61,448 bases of DNA from Oceanospirillaceae bacterium (GTDB lineage: Bacteria > Pseudomonadota > Gammaproteobacteria > Pseudomonadales > Balneatricaceae): NCBI GenBank assembly GCA_003521845.1, contig DPHB01000062.1:12652-74099 (forward strand). Direction: 5' to 3'. Positions 24,225-31,915 of this stretch are shown in pieces; the stretch's first letter is position 1; each line of letters opens with the position of its first letter. The notes below the pieces were generated by a model. That model did no database searches and was not told the DNA's origin. It saw only the letters and a list, made by a program, of their open reading frames with translations. The position numbers and the translations under genes are program-made.

Positions 24225-24266
24225 AGCGCGCCGCTTTTGCAGGTCTAATTTAGGTTGTGTAAGAAA

Positions 24267-25262
24267 ATGATGAGTCAACAGTTAATAGATGATTTTGGGC
24301 GTACAGTAGATTACGTACGTATATCAGTGACAGATCGTTGTGATTTCCGCTGTGTCTATTGCATGGCTGAAGAAATGACTTTTCTGCCGCGTGAAGACAT
24401 TATGTCGATTGAAGAAATTGAGCTGTTATCACGGGCATTTACAGAGCTAGGCGTTAAACGTATTCGCCTGACTGGTGGCGAGCCACTTGTGCGTCGTGGT
24501 CTATTAGATCATTTGGCTAATATTGGCAAGCTGCCTGGTTTAGAGGAGTTGCTGATTACTACCAACGGTTCCCAGCTGGTGCGCTACAGCCAAACGCTGA
24601 AGCAAGCTGGTGTGACACGACTCAATGTCAGTCTGGATTCATTGCAGGCGGAGCGCTTTAAAGCCATGACGCGCAATGGTGACCTGAGCAAGGTGTTGGC
24701 TGGCATTGACGCCGCGCGCGAGCAGGGTTTTCAGCACATCAAGATTAATGCTGTGGTGATGAAAGGCAGTAATGCCGATGAAATCTTGGACCTGCTGGAA
24801 TATGCCCGAAACAAGCAGTTGGACATTGCTTATATCGAAGAGATGCCACTAGGCAATATCGATAGTCATGACCGCGCCCTGAGCTTTTGTTCTAGCGATG
24901 AGGTTATGGAGGTAATTGAATCTCGGTATAGCTTATTGCCTATGGCGCAAAAGACGGCCGGCCCTTCGCGTTATTTCCAAATGGCTGACAGTGATATCCG
25001 GGTTGGTTTTATATCGCCGCACAGCCATAACTTTTGCGCCGACTGTAATCGTGTGCGTGTTACAGCAGAGGGGCGACTGTTGCTGTGCCTTGGTAATGAG
25101 CATAGCGTTGATTTGTTGCCGGTTATGCGTGCCGAACCAGGCGCCTTAGAACCAGTGAAGGAAGCGATTGTTAAGGCCATGTCGTTAAAGCCAGAACGTC
25201 ACTACTTCGACTTAAACGAAGAACCACAGATTTTAAGATTTATGAATGCCACTGGCGGATAA
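24267..25262 (+). CDS. moaA: GTP 3',8-cyclase MoaA
   Basis: The product is 331 residues from the first ATG of a pair; a TTG at 24255 is an alternative. The radical SAM cluster Cys25, Cys29 and Cys32 (CDFRCVYC) is followed by TGGEPL. The second [4Fe-4S] site shows FCADC and a later Cys. The protein ends in GG, as needed for activity. MoaA converts GTP to 3',8-cyclo-GTP, the first step of molybdenum cofactor synthesis. It leads a tight five-gene run with moaC and moaD. Confidence 0.95.
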   Translation: MMSQQLIDDFGRTVDYVRISVTDRCDFRCVYCMAEEMTFLPREDIMSIEEIELLSRAFTELGVKRIRLTGGEPLVRRGLLDHLANIGKLPGLEELLITTNGSQLVRYSQTLKQAGVTRLNVSLDSLQAERFKAMTRNGDLSKVLAGIDAAREQGFQHIKINAVVMKGSNADEILDLLEYARNKQLDIAYIEEMPLGNIDSHDRALSFCSSDEVMEVIESRYSLLPMAQKTAGPSRYFQMADSDIRVGFISPHSHNFCADCNRVRVTAEGRLLLCLGNEHSVDLLPVMRAEPGALEPVKEAIVKAMSLKPERHYFDLNEEPQILRFMNATGG

Positions 25263-25276
25263 CACAGATAATAACT

Positions 25277-26395
25277 ATGACTAGCCAAGACCCTTATGCC
25301 GACATTCGTCCCTATAATGACGAAGAAGTGCCTGCCGTTGTTGAGCGTTTGTTGCATGATGAGGAACTGTTGGGCGCTATCGCCAACTACAAGTTTCCAA
25401 CGCTGAATAAGTTCTTAGGCTTTGCCTTGCGGCCCTTAGTGCGCATGGTAATTGCCAAGGAAGTGAAGGGCGTAGAGGATATAGATAGTTGGCAAATGCT
25501 AGTAAGTAAGTATATGCGCCGCATGATCAAATCCAGTGTTGATGAATTGACCTATAGTGGCTTAGAGAATTTACAGTCCGACAACGCCTACCTGTTTATT
25601 TCCAATCATCGAGATATTGCCATGGATCCAGCGTTGGTCTATTGGGGGCTGTATACTAATGATCTTGAAACTGGTCGTATTGCCATTGGTGATAACCTGC
25701 TGAAAAAGCCTTATGTCAGTGACATTATGCGCCTCAATAAATGTTTCATTGTGAAGCGTAGTGCGTCAGGTATACGTGCAAAAATGAAAGCCTATATGGA
25801 TCTGTCGAGCTATATTGATGAGTCGGTACACTCAGGTCACAATATTTGGATTGCTCAAAGCGAAGGCCGTGCAAAAAATGGCATTGATGTGTCTGAGCCT
25901 GCGGTCATGAAAATGCTGTATATGTGCAAGAAGAAGTCCGGTCAGTCCTATGCTGATTATGTGGATAGTTTGCATATAGTGCCGGTTTCTATCGCTTATC
26001 AATTGGACCCTTGTGATAGCGCCAAAGCCAAAGAGCTAGCAGCCTTAGCTAACGAGGGCAGCTACACTAAAGGTGAGTTTGAAGATATTACTAGTATTGT
26101 AAAGGGTATTATTGGTGAAAAAGGTAAGGTGCATGTTGCCTTTGGCAAACCTTTGGATGGTGGTGTAGAAACCCCGGAAGATCTTGTCGACTGGCTGGAT
26201 GAGTCGATCGCTACTAATTATCACGCTCATGATACCAACGCAGCGGCCGTAGCTATGCAGCAAGGTGAAAGTCACCCTGCAGCCTATAAATTGGAGGCCC
26301 GTATGGCTGGCCTAAATGCCGCGCAACGTGAGCAAATGATTGCCATGTATGCCAACCCATTAAAGCGACAACAAGCATTGCAGGAAGATAAATAG
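25277..26395 (+). CDS. Glycerol-3-phosphate/1-acylglycerol-3-phosphate acyltransferase-like protein
   Basis: The product is 372 residues. The acyltransferase signature SNHRDIAMD at 109-117 is the NHxxxxxD variant, one residue longer than canonical NHxxxxD. A later SEGRAKNG corresponds to the EGxR substrate-binding block. The N-terminal 90 residues are a helical extension and no membrane segment is obvious. It probably acylates a glycerophosphate-type substrate, but the acceptor is unknown. It sits 14 nt after moaA and its stop abuts the moaC ATG, so it is co-transcribed with cofactor genes. Confidence 0.75.
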   Translation: MTSQDPYADIRPYNDEEVPAVVERLLHDEELLGAIANYKFPTLNKFLGFALRPLVRMVIAKEVKGVEDIDSWQMLVSKYMRRMIKSSVDELTYSGLENLQSDNAYLFISNHRDIAMDPALVYWGLYTNDLETGRIAIGDNLLKKPYVSDIMRLNKCFIVKRSASGIRAKMKAYMDLSSYIDESVHSGHNIWIAQSEGRAKNGIDVSEPAVMKMLYMCKKKSGQSYADYVDSLHIVPVSIAYQLDPCDSAKAKELAALANEGSYTKGEFEDITSIVKGIIGEKGKVHVAFGKPLDGGVETPEDLVDWLDESIATNYHAHDTNAAAVAMQQGESHPAAYKLEARMAGLNAAQREQMIAMYANPLKRQQALQEDK

Positions 26396-26878
26396 ATGTC
26401 AGAATTAACGCACCTGGATAGTGCTGGTCATGCACATATGGTGGATGTTTCAGAAAAGGCTATCACCACCCGTGTGGCGCGCGCTGAAGCCTTGGTAGAA
26501 ATGTTGCCTGAAACCTTGGCGCTGATTACTAGTGGCTCGCATAAAAAGGGTGATGTGCTAGCGGTGGCTCGCATTGCCGGTATTCAAGCGGCCAAGCGTT
26601 GCAGTGATTTGATTCCCTTGTGTCACCCTTTGATGCTAAGCAAGGTGACGGTCGAGCTAGCGCCAGAGGTTGAGCATAACCGGGTACGTGTCACTAGCAT
26701 GTGTAAGCTTAATGGCCGTACCGGGGTTGAAATGGAAGCCTTGTGTGCCGCTTCGACTGCAGCCCTTACCTTGTATGATATGTGTAAGGCGGTGGATCGT
26801 GGTATGACTATCAGTGGTATGCGTGTGCTGGAAAAAATGGGTGGCAAAAGCGGCCATTGGCAGGTGGAGCCAGCATAA
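26396..26878 (+). CDS. moaC: Cyclic pyranopterin monophosphate synthase MoaC
   Basis: The product is 160 residues, the usual length. It has HMVDVSEK near the start, LIPLCHPLMLSKV in the centre, and GVEMEALCAAS followed by DMCKAVDRGM. MoaC acts after MoaA to form cyclic pyranopterin monophosphate. The ATG follows the acyltransferase stop directly, and its TAA overlaps the moaD ATG. Confidence 0.97.
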   Translation: MSELTHLDSAGHAHMVDVSEKAITTRVARAEALVEMLPETLALITSGSHKKGDVLAVARIAGIQAAKRCSDLIPLCHPLMLSKVTVELAPEVEHNRVRVTSMCKLNGRTGVEMEALCAASTAALTLYDMCKAVDRGMTISGMRVLEKMGGKSGHWQVEPA

Positions 26879-27126
26879 TGGTTAAGGTATTGTTTTTTGG
26901 GCGTCTGAAAGAAGAGCTGCAATCCAGCCAGATGCAAGTGCAAGTGGCGGACACTTTAACCGTTGCTGAGCTAAAGCAGCAGCTAGTGTCTGAGCAGCCT
27001 ACTTGGCAGGAGTTGTTGCTAGATGACCAGGTGTTGGTGGCCGTAGACCAGGTCATGGCTACCCCAGCTACGCAGGTGTCAGCTAATGCGGAAGTGGCAT
27101 TTTTCCCTCCGGTAACAGGTGGTTAA
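26878..27126 (+). CDS. moaD: Molybdopterin synthase sulfur carrier subunit MoaD
   Basis: The product is 82 residues from the ATG overlapping the moaC stop (TAATG). It has the ubiquitin-like beta-grasp pattern and the C-terminal FFPPVTGG, whose terminal Gly-Gly is thiocarboxylated to donate sulfur to the pterin. The catalytic partner MoaE normally follows but is absent here; an acyltransferase gene begins at the moaD stop. Confidence 0.93.
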   Translation: MVKVLFFGRLKEELQSSQMQVQVADTLTVAELKQQLVSEQPTWQELLLDDQVLVAVDQVMATPATQVSANAEVAFFPPVTGG

Positions 27127-27842
27127 TGATGGCCGCTATTCGCTCTATACTGTTCTATCTGTACCTGGTGTTGATTTCAATGTTGGCGTCAATGATGTTG
27201 GTTGTTACCGCGCCCGTGGTGAAGCGTCATTATCGTTTTGTATTTGTACGCTATTGTAATTTGAGTATCATCTATGCCATGCGTTGGCTGTGTGGTATCC
27301 GCTTTCAAATAGAAGGTGTGGAGTATTTAGACCGCCAGCAGGCGATGGTTGTGGCATGTAACCACCAAGGCGACTGGGAAACCTTCTATCTGTTGACCAT
27401 GGGTATTCCGGTGAGTACCGTGTTGAAGAAAGAGCTGTTAAGAATCCCTTTCTTTGGTTGGGCCTTGGCCATGTTGAACCCTATAGCTATTGATCGGAAG
27501 CAAAAAACCAATGCTTTGAAGCAGCTGGCGGAACAAGGTTGCGAGCGCTTGCGCAATGGTATATCGGTACTGATATTTCCCGAAGGTACGCGCACTATGC
27601 CGGGGCCGCTTGGGCCTTGTACTAAGGGTGCTGCCATGTTGGCTAATAAAGCCAAGGTGCCTATTTTACCCATTGTACAAAATAGCGGTCACTTGTCTCC
27701 ACCTAAAAGTTGGGTAAAGCGTTCGGGCTTGGTGCGGGTGCGAATTGGTGCACCGATTGTGGGCGATTCTAGCAAGCAATTGCATGCGGAAATGGTGACT
27801 TGGTTGGAAGCTAATTTGGCAGAGATAGATTTACCAAGTTAG
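27126..27842 (+). CDS. 1-acyl-sn-glycerol-3-phosphate acyltransferase (PlsC-like)
   Basis: The product is 238 residues. The N-terminal hydrophobic segment (about 5-30) is a membrane anchor. The catalytic block reads CNHQGDWE (HxxxxE, a common variant of HxxxxD), and FPEGTR near residue 156 is the substrate-binding motif. The predicted role is the second acylation step to phosphatidic acid at the inner membrane. Its ATG overlaps the moaD stop. It ends the moaA run and converges on fabB. Confidence 0.87.
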   Translation: MMAAIRSILFYLYLVLISMLASMMLVVTAPVVKRHYRFVFVRYCNLSIIYAMRWLCGIRFQIEGVEYLDRQQAMVVACNHQGDWETFYLLTMGIPVSTVLKKELLRIPFFGWALAMLNPIAIDRKQKTNALKQLAEQGCERLRNGISVLIFPEGTRTMPGPLGPCTKGAAMLANKAKVPILPIVQNSGHLSPPKSWVKRSGLVRVRIGAPIVGDSSKQLHAEMVTWLEANLAEIDLPS

Positions 27843-27866
27843 TGGAGCTGCGGGTTAGGAATATTT

Positions 27867-27891
27867 GGGGTCAGACCTGAGGCCTGGCCCC
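27867..27891. repeat. GGGGTCAG-type palindrome, copy 3
   Basis: GGGGTCAGACC and GGCCTGGCCCC form an 11 bp stem with one A-C mismatch and a G-U pair around TGA. It lies between the convergent ends of the PlsC-like gene and fabB, so it is again at gene 3' ends. Confidence 0.7.
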
Positions 27892-27901
27892 GATGTAGCG
27901 A

Positions 27902-29122
27902 CTAGTCAACGTACTTAGTGAATACCAAGCTGGCGTTAGTGCCACCAAAGCCGAAGCTATTGGACATAATAGTGGTTAGGTCAACACCTTCTTGCTTCTC
28001 AGTGACGATAGGCATGCCATCGGCGCCTTCGTCTAGTTCTGTAATGTTGGCAGAAGCAGCAATGAAATTGTTCTCTTGCATTAACAAGCTATAAACCGCT
28101 TCTTGTACGCCTGCTGCACCTAGTGAGTGGCCAGACAAGGACTTGGTAGAGGTAACGCGAGGGCAGCTGTCGCCAAATACTTCTTTTACAGCTCGAAGTT
28201 CTTGGATGTCGCCAGCCGGGGTGCTGGTGCCATGCGCGTTGATGTAGTCAATGGATAGGTCACCGATAGTGCCCATGGCTTGTTGCATGCAGCGTGCGGC
28301 GCCTTCGCCAGATGGGGCAACCATGTCGTGGCCGTCAGAAGTGGCACCGTAGCCAACTAGTTCGGCATAGATCTTAGCGCCACGGGCTTTAGCGTGTTCT
28401 AGTTCTTCAATCACTAGCATGCCACCACCACCTGCGATAACAAAACCATCACGGTTGGCATCGTAAGCACGGGAGGCAGTTTCTGGGGCATCGTTGTACT
28501 TGCTGGACAGGGCGCCCATAGCATCAAACAATACCGTTTGCGTCCAGTGTAGTTCTTCGCCGCCACCGGCAAAGATCACGTCTTGCTTGCCAAGCTGGAT
28601 GAGCTCCATAGCGTTACCAATACAGTGGGCACTGGTGGAGCAGGCCGAAGTGATGGAGTAGTTAACACCTTTGATCTTGAAAGGGGTTGCTAAACAAGCC
28701 GATACGGTGCTGCCCATGGTGCGCGTTACACGGTAAGGGCCAACGCGGCGTAAGCCTTTGGCGCGCATACCGTCAGCTGCTTCGACGATGTTGGCGGCAG
28801 ATGCGCCACCCGAACCAGCAATCAAGCCAGTACGCACGTTGGATACCTGGTCATCGGTCAAGCCTGCATCGGCAATAGCTTCTTGCATGGATAAATAGGA
28901 GTAAGCCGCAGAGTCGCCCATGAAGCGTAACAATTTGCGATCAATGACTTCACTAAAGTCCATGTCGATACTGCCAGCAATGTGGCTCTTGAAACCTAGT
29001 TCTGCATATTCAGGCTGATGGCTAATGCCAGACTTACCTTCTTGTAGGGATGACAGTACTTCTTCTTTGTTCTTGCCAAGGCAAGACACGATACCCATAC
29101 CGGTTACGACTACGCGACGCAT
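27902..29122 (-). CDS. fabB: 3-oxoacyl-[acyl-carrier-protein] synthase I
   Basis: The product is 406 residues, identical in length to E. coli FabB, from the ATG with a GAGG site that gives MRRVVVTGMG. The ketosynthase triad is visible: Cys in SACSTSAHC near residue 163, His in NAHGTSTPAGD near 297, and His in SGHSLGAAG near 333. FabB elongates unsaturated intermediates and other acyl-ACPs. It lies downstream of fabA on the same strand, the usual fabAB unit for anaerobic unsaturated fatty acid synthesis. Confidence 0.97.
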   Translation of the reverse strand: MRRVVVTGMGIVSCLGKNKEEVLSSLQEGKSGISHQPEYAELGFKSHIAGSIDMDFSEVIDRKLLRFMGDSAAYSYLSMQEAIADAGLTDDQVSNVRTGLIAGSGGASAANIVEAADGMRAKGLRRVGPYRVTRTMGSTVSACLATPFKIKGVNYSITSACSTSAHCIGNAMELIQLGKQDVIFAGGGEELHWTQTVLFDAMGALSSKYNDAPETASRAYDANRDGFVIAGGGGMLVIEELEHAKARGAKIYAELVGYGATSDGHDMVAPSGEGAARCMQQAMGTIGDLSIDYINAHGTSTPAGDIQELRAVKEVFGDSCPRVTSTKSLSGHSLGAAGVQEAVYSLLMQENNFIAASANITELDEGADGMPIVTEKQEGVDLTTIMSNSFGFGGTNASLVFTKYVD

Positions 29123-29216
29123 AATAAACCTCTTGTTGTTTTGCATGCGGCCCGACACCCTGGTAGGGTCAGGCCGGCTAAGTGTGTATTGTTTAGTGGG
29201 GCAGTTGAGAACTTGT

Positions 29217-29732
29217 TTAGAAGTCTTCGGTGCTGGTGAATAGGCCAACGCGCAAGTCTTTGGCGGAGTATATTTCACGGCCGTCAACTTCCATGCTGGC
29301 GTCAGCAATGCCCATCACCAATTTACGTTCGATTAAACGCTTCATGGTGATCTTATAAGTTACTTTTTTGGCGGTAGGTAGGACCTGGCCAAAGAACTTT
29401 ACTTCGCCAGCGCCTAGAGCGCGTCCGCGCCCCTTGTTGCCTTTCCAGCCCAAGAAAAAACCAACGATCTGCCACATGGCATCTAGGCCAAGGCAGCCAG
29501 GCATTACTGGGTCTGTGGGGAAGTGGCAATCAAAGAACCAAAGGTCAGGATTGATGTCTAGCTCGGCGATGATTTCGCCTTTGCCGTGCTCGCCGCCATC
29601 GGCAGAAATGTGCGTAATTCGGTCCATCATTAGCATGTTGCCAACAGGAAGACGGGCGTTGCCTAGGCCAAACATTTCGCCATGGCCACAGGATAGAAGT
29701 TCGTCACGATTAAAAGAAGAGGGCATACTCAT
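29217..29732 (-). CDS. fabA: 3-hydroxydecanoyl-[ACP] dehydratase/isomerase
   Basis: The product is 171 residues (172 in E. coli). Catalytic His70 (CHFPTDPVMPG) and Asp84 (GCLGLDAMWQ) are at the standard positions. FabA dehydrates 3-hydroxydecanoyl-ACP and isomerises the trans-2 to the cis-3 double bond, the branch point to unsaturated fatty acids. Its own promoter lies about 40 nt upstream; fabB follows 94 nt downstream. Confidence 0.97.
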   Translation of the reverse strand: MSMPSSFNRDELLSCGHGEMFGLGNARLPVGNMLMMDRITHISADGGEHGKGEIIAELDINPDLWFFDCHFPTDPVMPGCLGLDAMWQIVGFFLGWKGNKGRGRALGAGEVKFFGQVLPTAKKVTYKITMKRLIERKLVMGIADASMEVDGREIYSAKDLRVGLFTSTEDF

Positions 29733-29767
29733 CGGTGATTTCCATATTGCCTAAATCAAAGAGCAAG

Positions 29768-29776
29768 ATTATACCA
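29768..29776 (-). promoter_or_regulatory. Extended -10 promoter of fabA
   Basis: On the minus strand this reads TGGTATAAT, an extended -10 (TGn plus a perfect TATAAT), about 40 nt before the fabA start. There is no recognisable -35, as often seen with extended -10 promoters. I did not find a convincing FabR/FadR operator. Confidence 0.55.
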
Positions 29777-29823
29777 GCAATTGGCGTACGATGCTGCTTT
29801 TTAGCACTTGTCTTTAGGAGGGG

Positions 29824-30792
29824 TTAGTTTTGACGGCCAAGGGCCAGTTGGCAGATGCCAGCAAGGCTTTGGCTAAATTCTGTTGCACTCAAAATATCGA
29901 GGGCAGCAATGGCTTTTTCGGTTTCTAGTTGAGCCATTTTACGGGTGTAGTCTAGGGAGCCGCAACGCTCAATAATGGCTTGTATTTGGGGTAACTGATC
30001 TGTATCGCCTTTGCGGATAGCTTTGCGAATTAGGCTGCGCTCTTCGTTGCTACCGGTGGCCATGGCGTGAATGAGTGGCAGTGTTGGTTTGCCTTCGGCT
30101 AGGTCGTCACCCACATTTTTGCCCATGGTTTCCTGGTCGCCCGTATAATCCATGAGGTCATCAATCAACTGGAAGGCAGTGCCAAGGTGGCGGCCAAATA
30201 GGCGTAAACCTTCTACTTCATTATCTGAAGCCTGTGCTAATTGTGCGCCAGTCTTGCAGGCGGCTTCAAATAGCATGGCGGTTTTGCCAAGAATAACGTG
30301 CAGATAGTCAGCTTCGCTGGTATCTGGGTTTTTGGCGTTTAATAGCTGCAGCACTTCACCTTCGGCAATAATGCTGGTGGCGTTGGATAACGTGCCCATG
30401 ACGGGTAGGTTGCCAATTTCAACCAATAACTGAAATGAGCGCGAATATAAAAAGTCACCCACTAGAACACTGGAGGAGTTGCCCCATTTGTTATTGGCGG
30501 TAGGCTTGCCGCGGCGCAAGTCAGAGGTGTCGACCACATCGTCATGCAATAGAGTGGCGGTGTGGATGAATTCAATCACCGTGGCTAAGGTGACATGTTG
30601 GTCGCCTTGGTAGCCGCAAGCACGGGCTGCAAGCAAGGCCAGCAGTGGGCGTAAACGCTTGCCGCCGCTATCGATAATATACTCGCCAATTTTTTCCACC
30701 AACGGAACATTGGAGTCCAAGTGTTTGAAAATGGCTTGGTCTACCTGCTTAAAATCGGCGGCGACGGGCTTGTATAAATCGGCAGCTTGCAT
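29824..30792 (-). CDS. ispB: Octaprenyl diphosphate synthase
   Basis: The product is 322 residues. The first Asp-rich motif HDDVVD lies near residue 84 and the second, QLIDDLMDY, near residue 210; GGKRLRP near 43 binds isopentenyl diphosphate. The enzyme builds the isoprenoid side chain of ubiquinone or menaquinone; chain length is inferred from family and context. It is divergent from rplU-rpmA-obgE, the standard gammaproteobacterial layout. Confidence 0.95.
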   Translation of the reverse strand: MQAADLYKPVAADFKQVDQAIFKHLDSNVPLVEKIGEYIIDSGGKRLRPLLALLAARACGYQGDQHVTLATVIEFIHTATLLHDDVVDTSDLRRGKPTANNKWGNSSSVLVGDFLYSRSFQLLVEIGNLPVMGTLSNATSIIAEGEVLQLLNAKNPDTSEADYLHVILGKTAMLFEAACKTGAQLAQASDNEVEGLRLFGRHLGTAFQLIDDLMDYTGDQETMGKNVGDDLAEGKPTLPLIHAMATGSNEERSLIRKAIRKGDTDQLPQIQAIIERCGSLDYTRKMAQLETEKAIAALDILSATEFSQSLAGICQLALGRQN

Positions 30793-30826
30793 GATAGCTT
30801 GTGCTTACTTGCTAATGGAGTGCGCA

Positions 30827-30855
30827 ATGCTAGAGAGCTGCCGCTATTATGTCAA
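30827..30855 (-). promoter_or_regulatory. Promoter of ispB
   Basis: On the minus strand a perfect TTGACA (30850-30855) is followed after 17 bp by TAGCAT (30827-30832), about 35 nt before the ispB start. Confidence 0.65.
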
Positions 30856-30921
30856 GAGTGGTAAGCCTGTATGGAGGCTATTTAAAGGCGAAATAGACTA
30901 GTAATTTAGTTGTCTTCTGGC

Positions 30922-30950
30922 TTGTGTCAACGCTGTAAGTTGCGTATAAT
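30922..30950 (+). promoter_or_regulatory. Promoter of rplU-rpmA
   Basis: TTGTGT (30922-30927) and a perfect TATAAT (30945-30950) are separated by 17 bp. The promoter implies a leader of about 137 nt on the rplU mRNA. Confidence 0.6.
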
Positions 30951-31093
30951 TTGGCCCCCTGTGACTAGTCCACTTTTGGCTCCCTGTCATATGGCAAACC
31001 TGCTCAAGGTCTTCATCGATTTTTGTAGCAAGGGGCGCTATTAGCAGCAGGCCTTTTTTATAGTAGCCGGATTAGCACAAATTGGAGAAAGAA

Positions 31094-31405
31094 ATGTACG
31101 CAGTTATTGTTAGCGGTGGCAAGCAGCACCGTGTAGAAGAGGGTGAAACCCTCAAACTAGAAAAACTGAACTCCGAAGTAGGTAGCAGCATCGATTTCGA
31201 TCGTATCCTGTTGGTTGCAAACGGTGATGACGTTAAAATTGGCGAACCAGTTGTTGCTGGCGCTAAAGTTTCTGCTGAAGTCGTATCTCACGGCCGTGGC
31301 AAAAAAGTACGCATCATGAAGTTCAAGCGTCGTAAGCACCACATGAAGCAGATGGGTCACCGTCAGTGGTACACCGAAGTTAAGATTACTGGCATTAGTG
31401 CCTAA
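31094..31405 (+). CDS. rplU: 50S ribosomal protein L21
   Basis: The product is 103 residues, exactly the E. coli length, from the ATG that gives MYAVIVSGGKQHRV; an ATG-like codon 12 nt upstream falls within the ribosome-binding site GGAGA. L21 binds 23S rRNA with L20. The C-terminal KRRKHHMKQMGHRQ block is diagnostic. It is followed 16 nt later by rpmA. Confidence 0.97.
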   Translation: MYAVIVSGGKQHRVEEGETLKLEKLNSEVGSSIDFDRILLVANGDDVKIGEPVVAGAKVSAEVVSHGRGKKVRIMKFKRRKHHMKQMGHRQWYTEVKITGISA

Positions 31406-31421
31406 GCGGAGGAGATAATCC

Positions 31422-31679
31422 ATGGCTCATAAAAAAGCAGGTGGTAGTACTCGTAACGGACGCGATTCCGAAAGTAAACGCCTCGGCGTTAAGCGCTACG
31501 GCGGTCAGGTTGTTACTGCAGGTAACATCCTAGTACGTCAGCGCGGTACCGCGTTCCACCCTGGTGCTAACGTAGGTTGTGGCAAAGATCATACTTTGTT
31601 CGCCACTTCCAACGGAACTGTAAAGTTCGAAGTTAAAGGTCCAAAGAATCGCCGTTACGTTTCCATCGTACCAGCTTAA
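31422..31679 (+). CDS. rpmA: 50S ribosomal protein L27
   Basis: The product is 85 residues. It begins MAHKKAGGSTRNGRDSESKR, whose flexible N-terminus reaches the peptidyl transferase centre, and continues with VGCGKDHTLFA. It has a GGAGG site and lies downstream of rplU. An intrinsic terminator follows within 20 nt. Confidence 0.97.
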   Translation: MAHKKAGGSTRNGRDSESKRLGVKRYGGQVVTAGNILVRQRGTAFHPGANVGCGKDHTLFATSNGTVKFEVKGPKNRRYVSIVPA

Positions 31680-31695
31680 TCATTCTTTAGATTGT

Positions 31696-31729
31696 AAAAA
31701 AGCTCCGTTCGACGGGGCTTTTTTTTTGA
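31696..31729 (+). terminator. Rho-independent terminator after rpmA
   Basis: GCTCCGT and ACGGGGC pair around TCG (one G-U pair), preceded by an A run and followed by nine or more Ts. It separates rplU-rpmA from obgE, which in many relatives is co-transcribed with them. Confidence 0.88.
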
Positions 31730-31740
31730 CTATCCATATA

Positions 31741-31857
31741 TGTCATTGCGAGATGTAAAGCATTAGCTGCTGTCATTGCGAGGCCGAAGGCCTTGGCAAT
31801 CTAAGCAGAACAAAGTGCATGGCTCAAGAAGATTGCCGCGCTTTGCTCGCCATGACG
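31741..31857. repeat. GTCATTGCGAG inverted-repeat element, locus A
   Basis: The full element spans about 31772-31857 (86 bp). The left end GTCATTGCGAG and the right end with CTCGCCATGACG are imperfect inverted copies, with AATCT/AGATT inner arms and a central unrelated core. One extra copy of the left terminal motif lies 30 bp upstream at 31742. It has no coding capacity; it looks like a MITE or a large palindromic repeat. It lies between the rpmA terminator and obgE. Confidence 0.75.
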
Positions 31858-31870
31858 ATTTCAAGTCAGG

Positions 31871-31876
31871 TATAAT
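31871..31876 (+). promoter_or_regulatory. -10 element of a probable obgE promoter
   Basis: A perfect TATAAT lies 13 nt beyond the end of repeat locus A and 39 nt before the obgE ATG. No clear -35 is found; the position where one would be lies inside the repeat. Confidence 0.45.
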
Positions 31877-31915
31877 TACGCATCCACGCAGAACTGCGTC
31901 CAGCGGAGGAAAAAC

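Larger units (their letters stand above)
30793..31093. other. Divergent intergenic region ispB/rplU with two back-to-back promoters
   Basis: This 301 bp stretch has no gene. It holds a minus-strand promoter for ispB and a plus-strand promoter for rplU, described separately, leaving a roughly 140 nt leader before rplU in which I see no strong fold or leader peptide. Confidence 0.7.
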
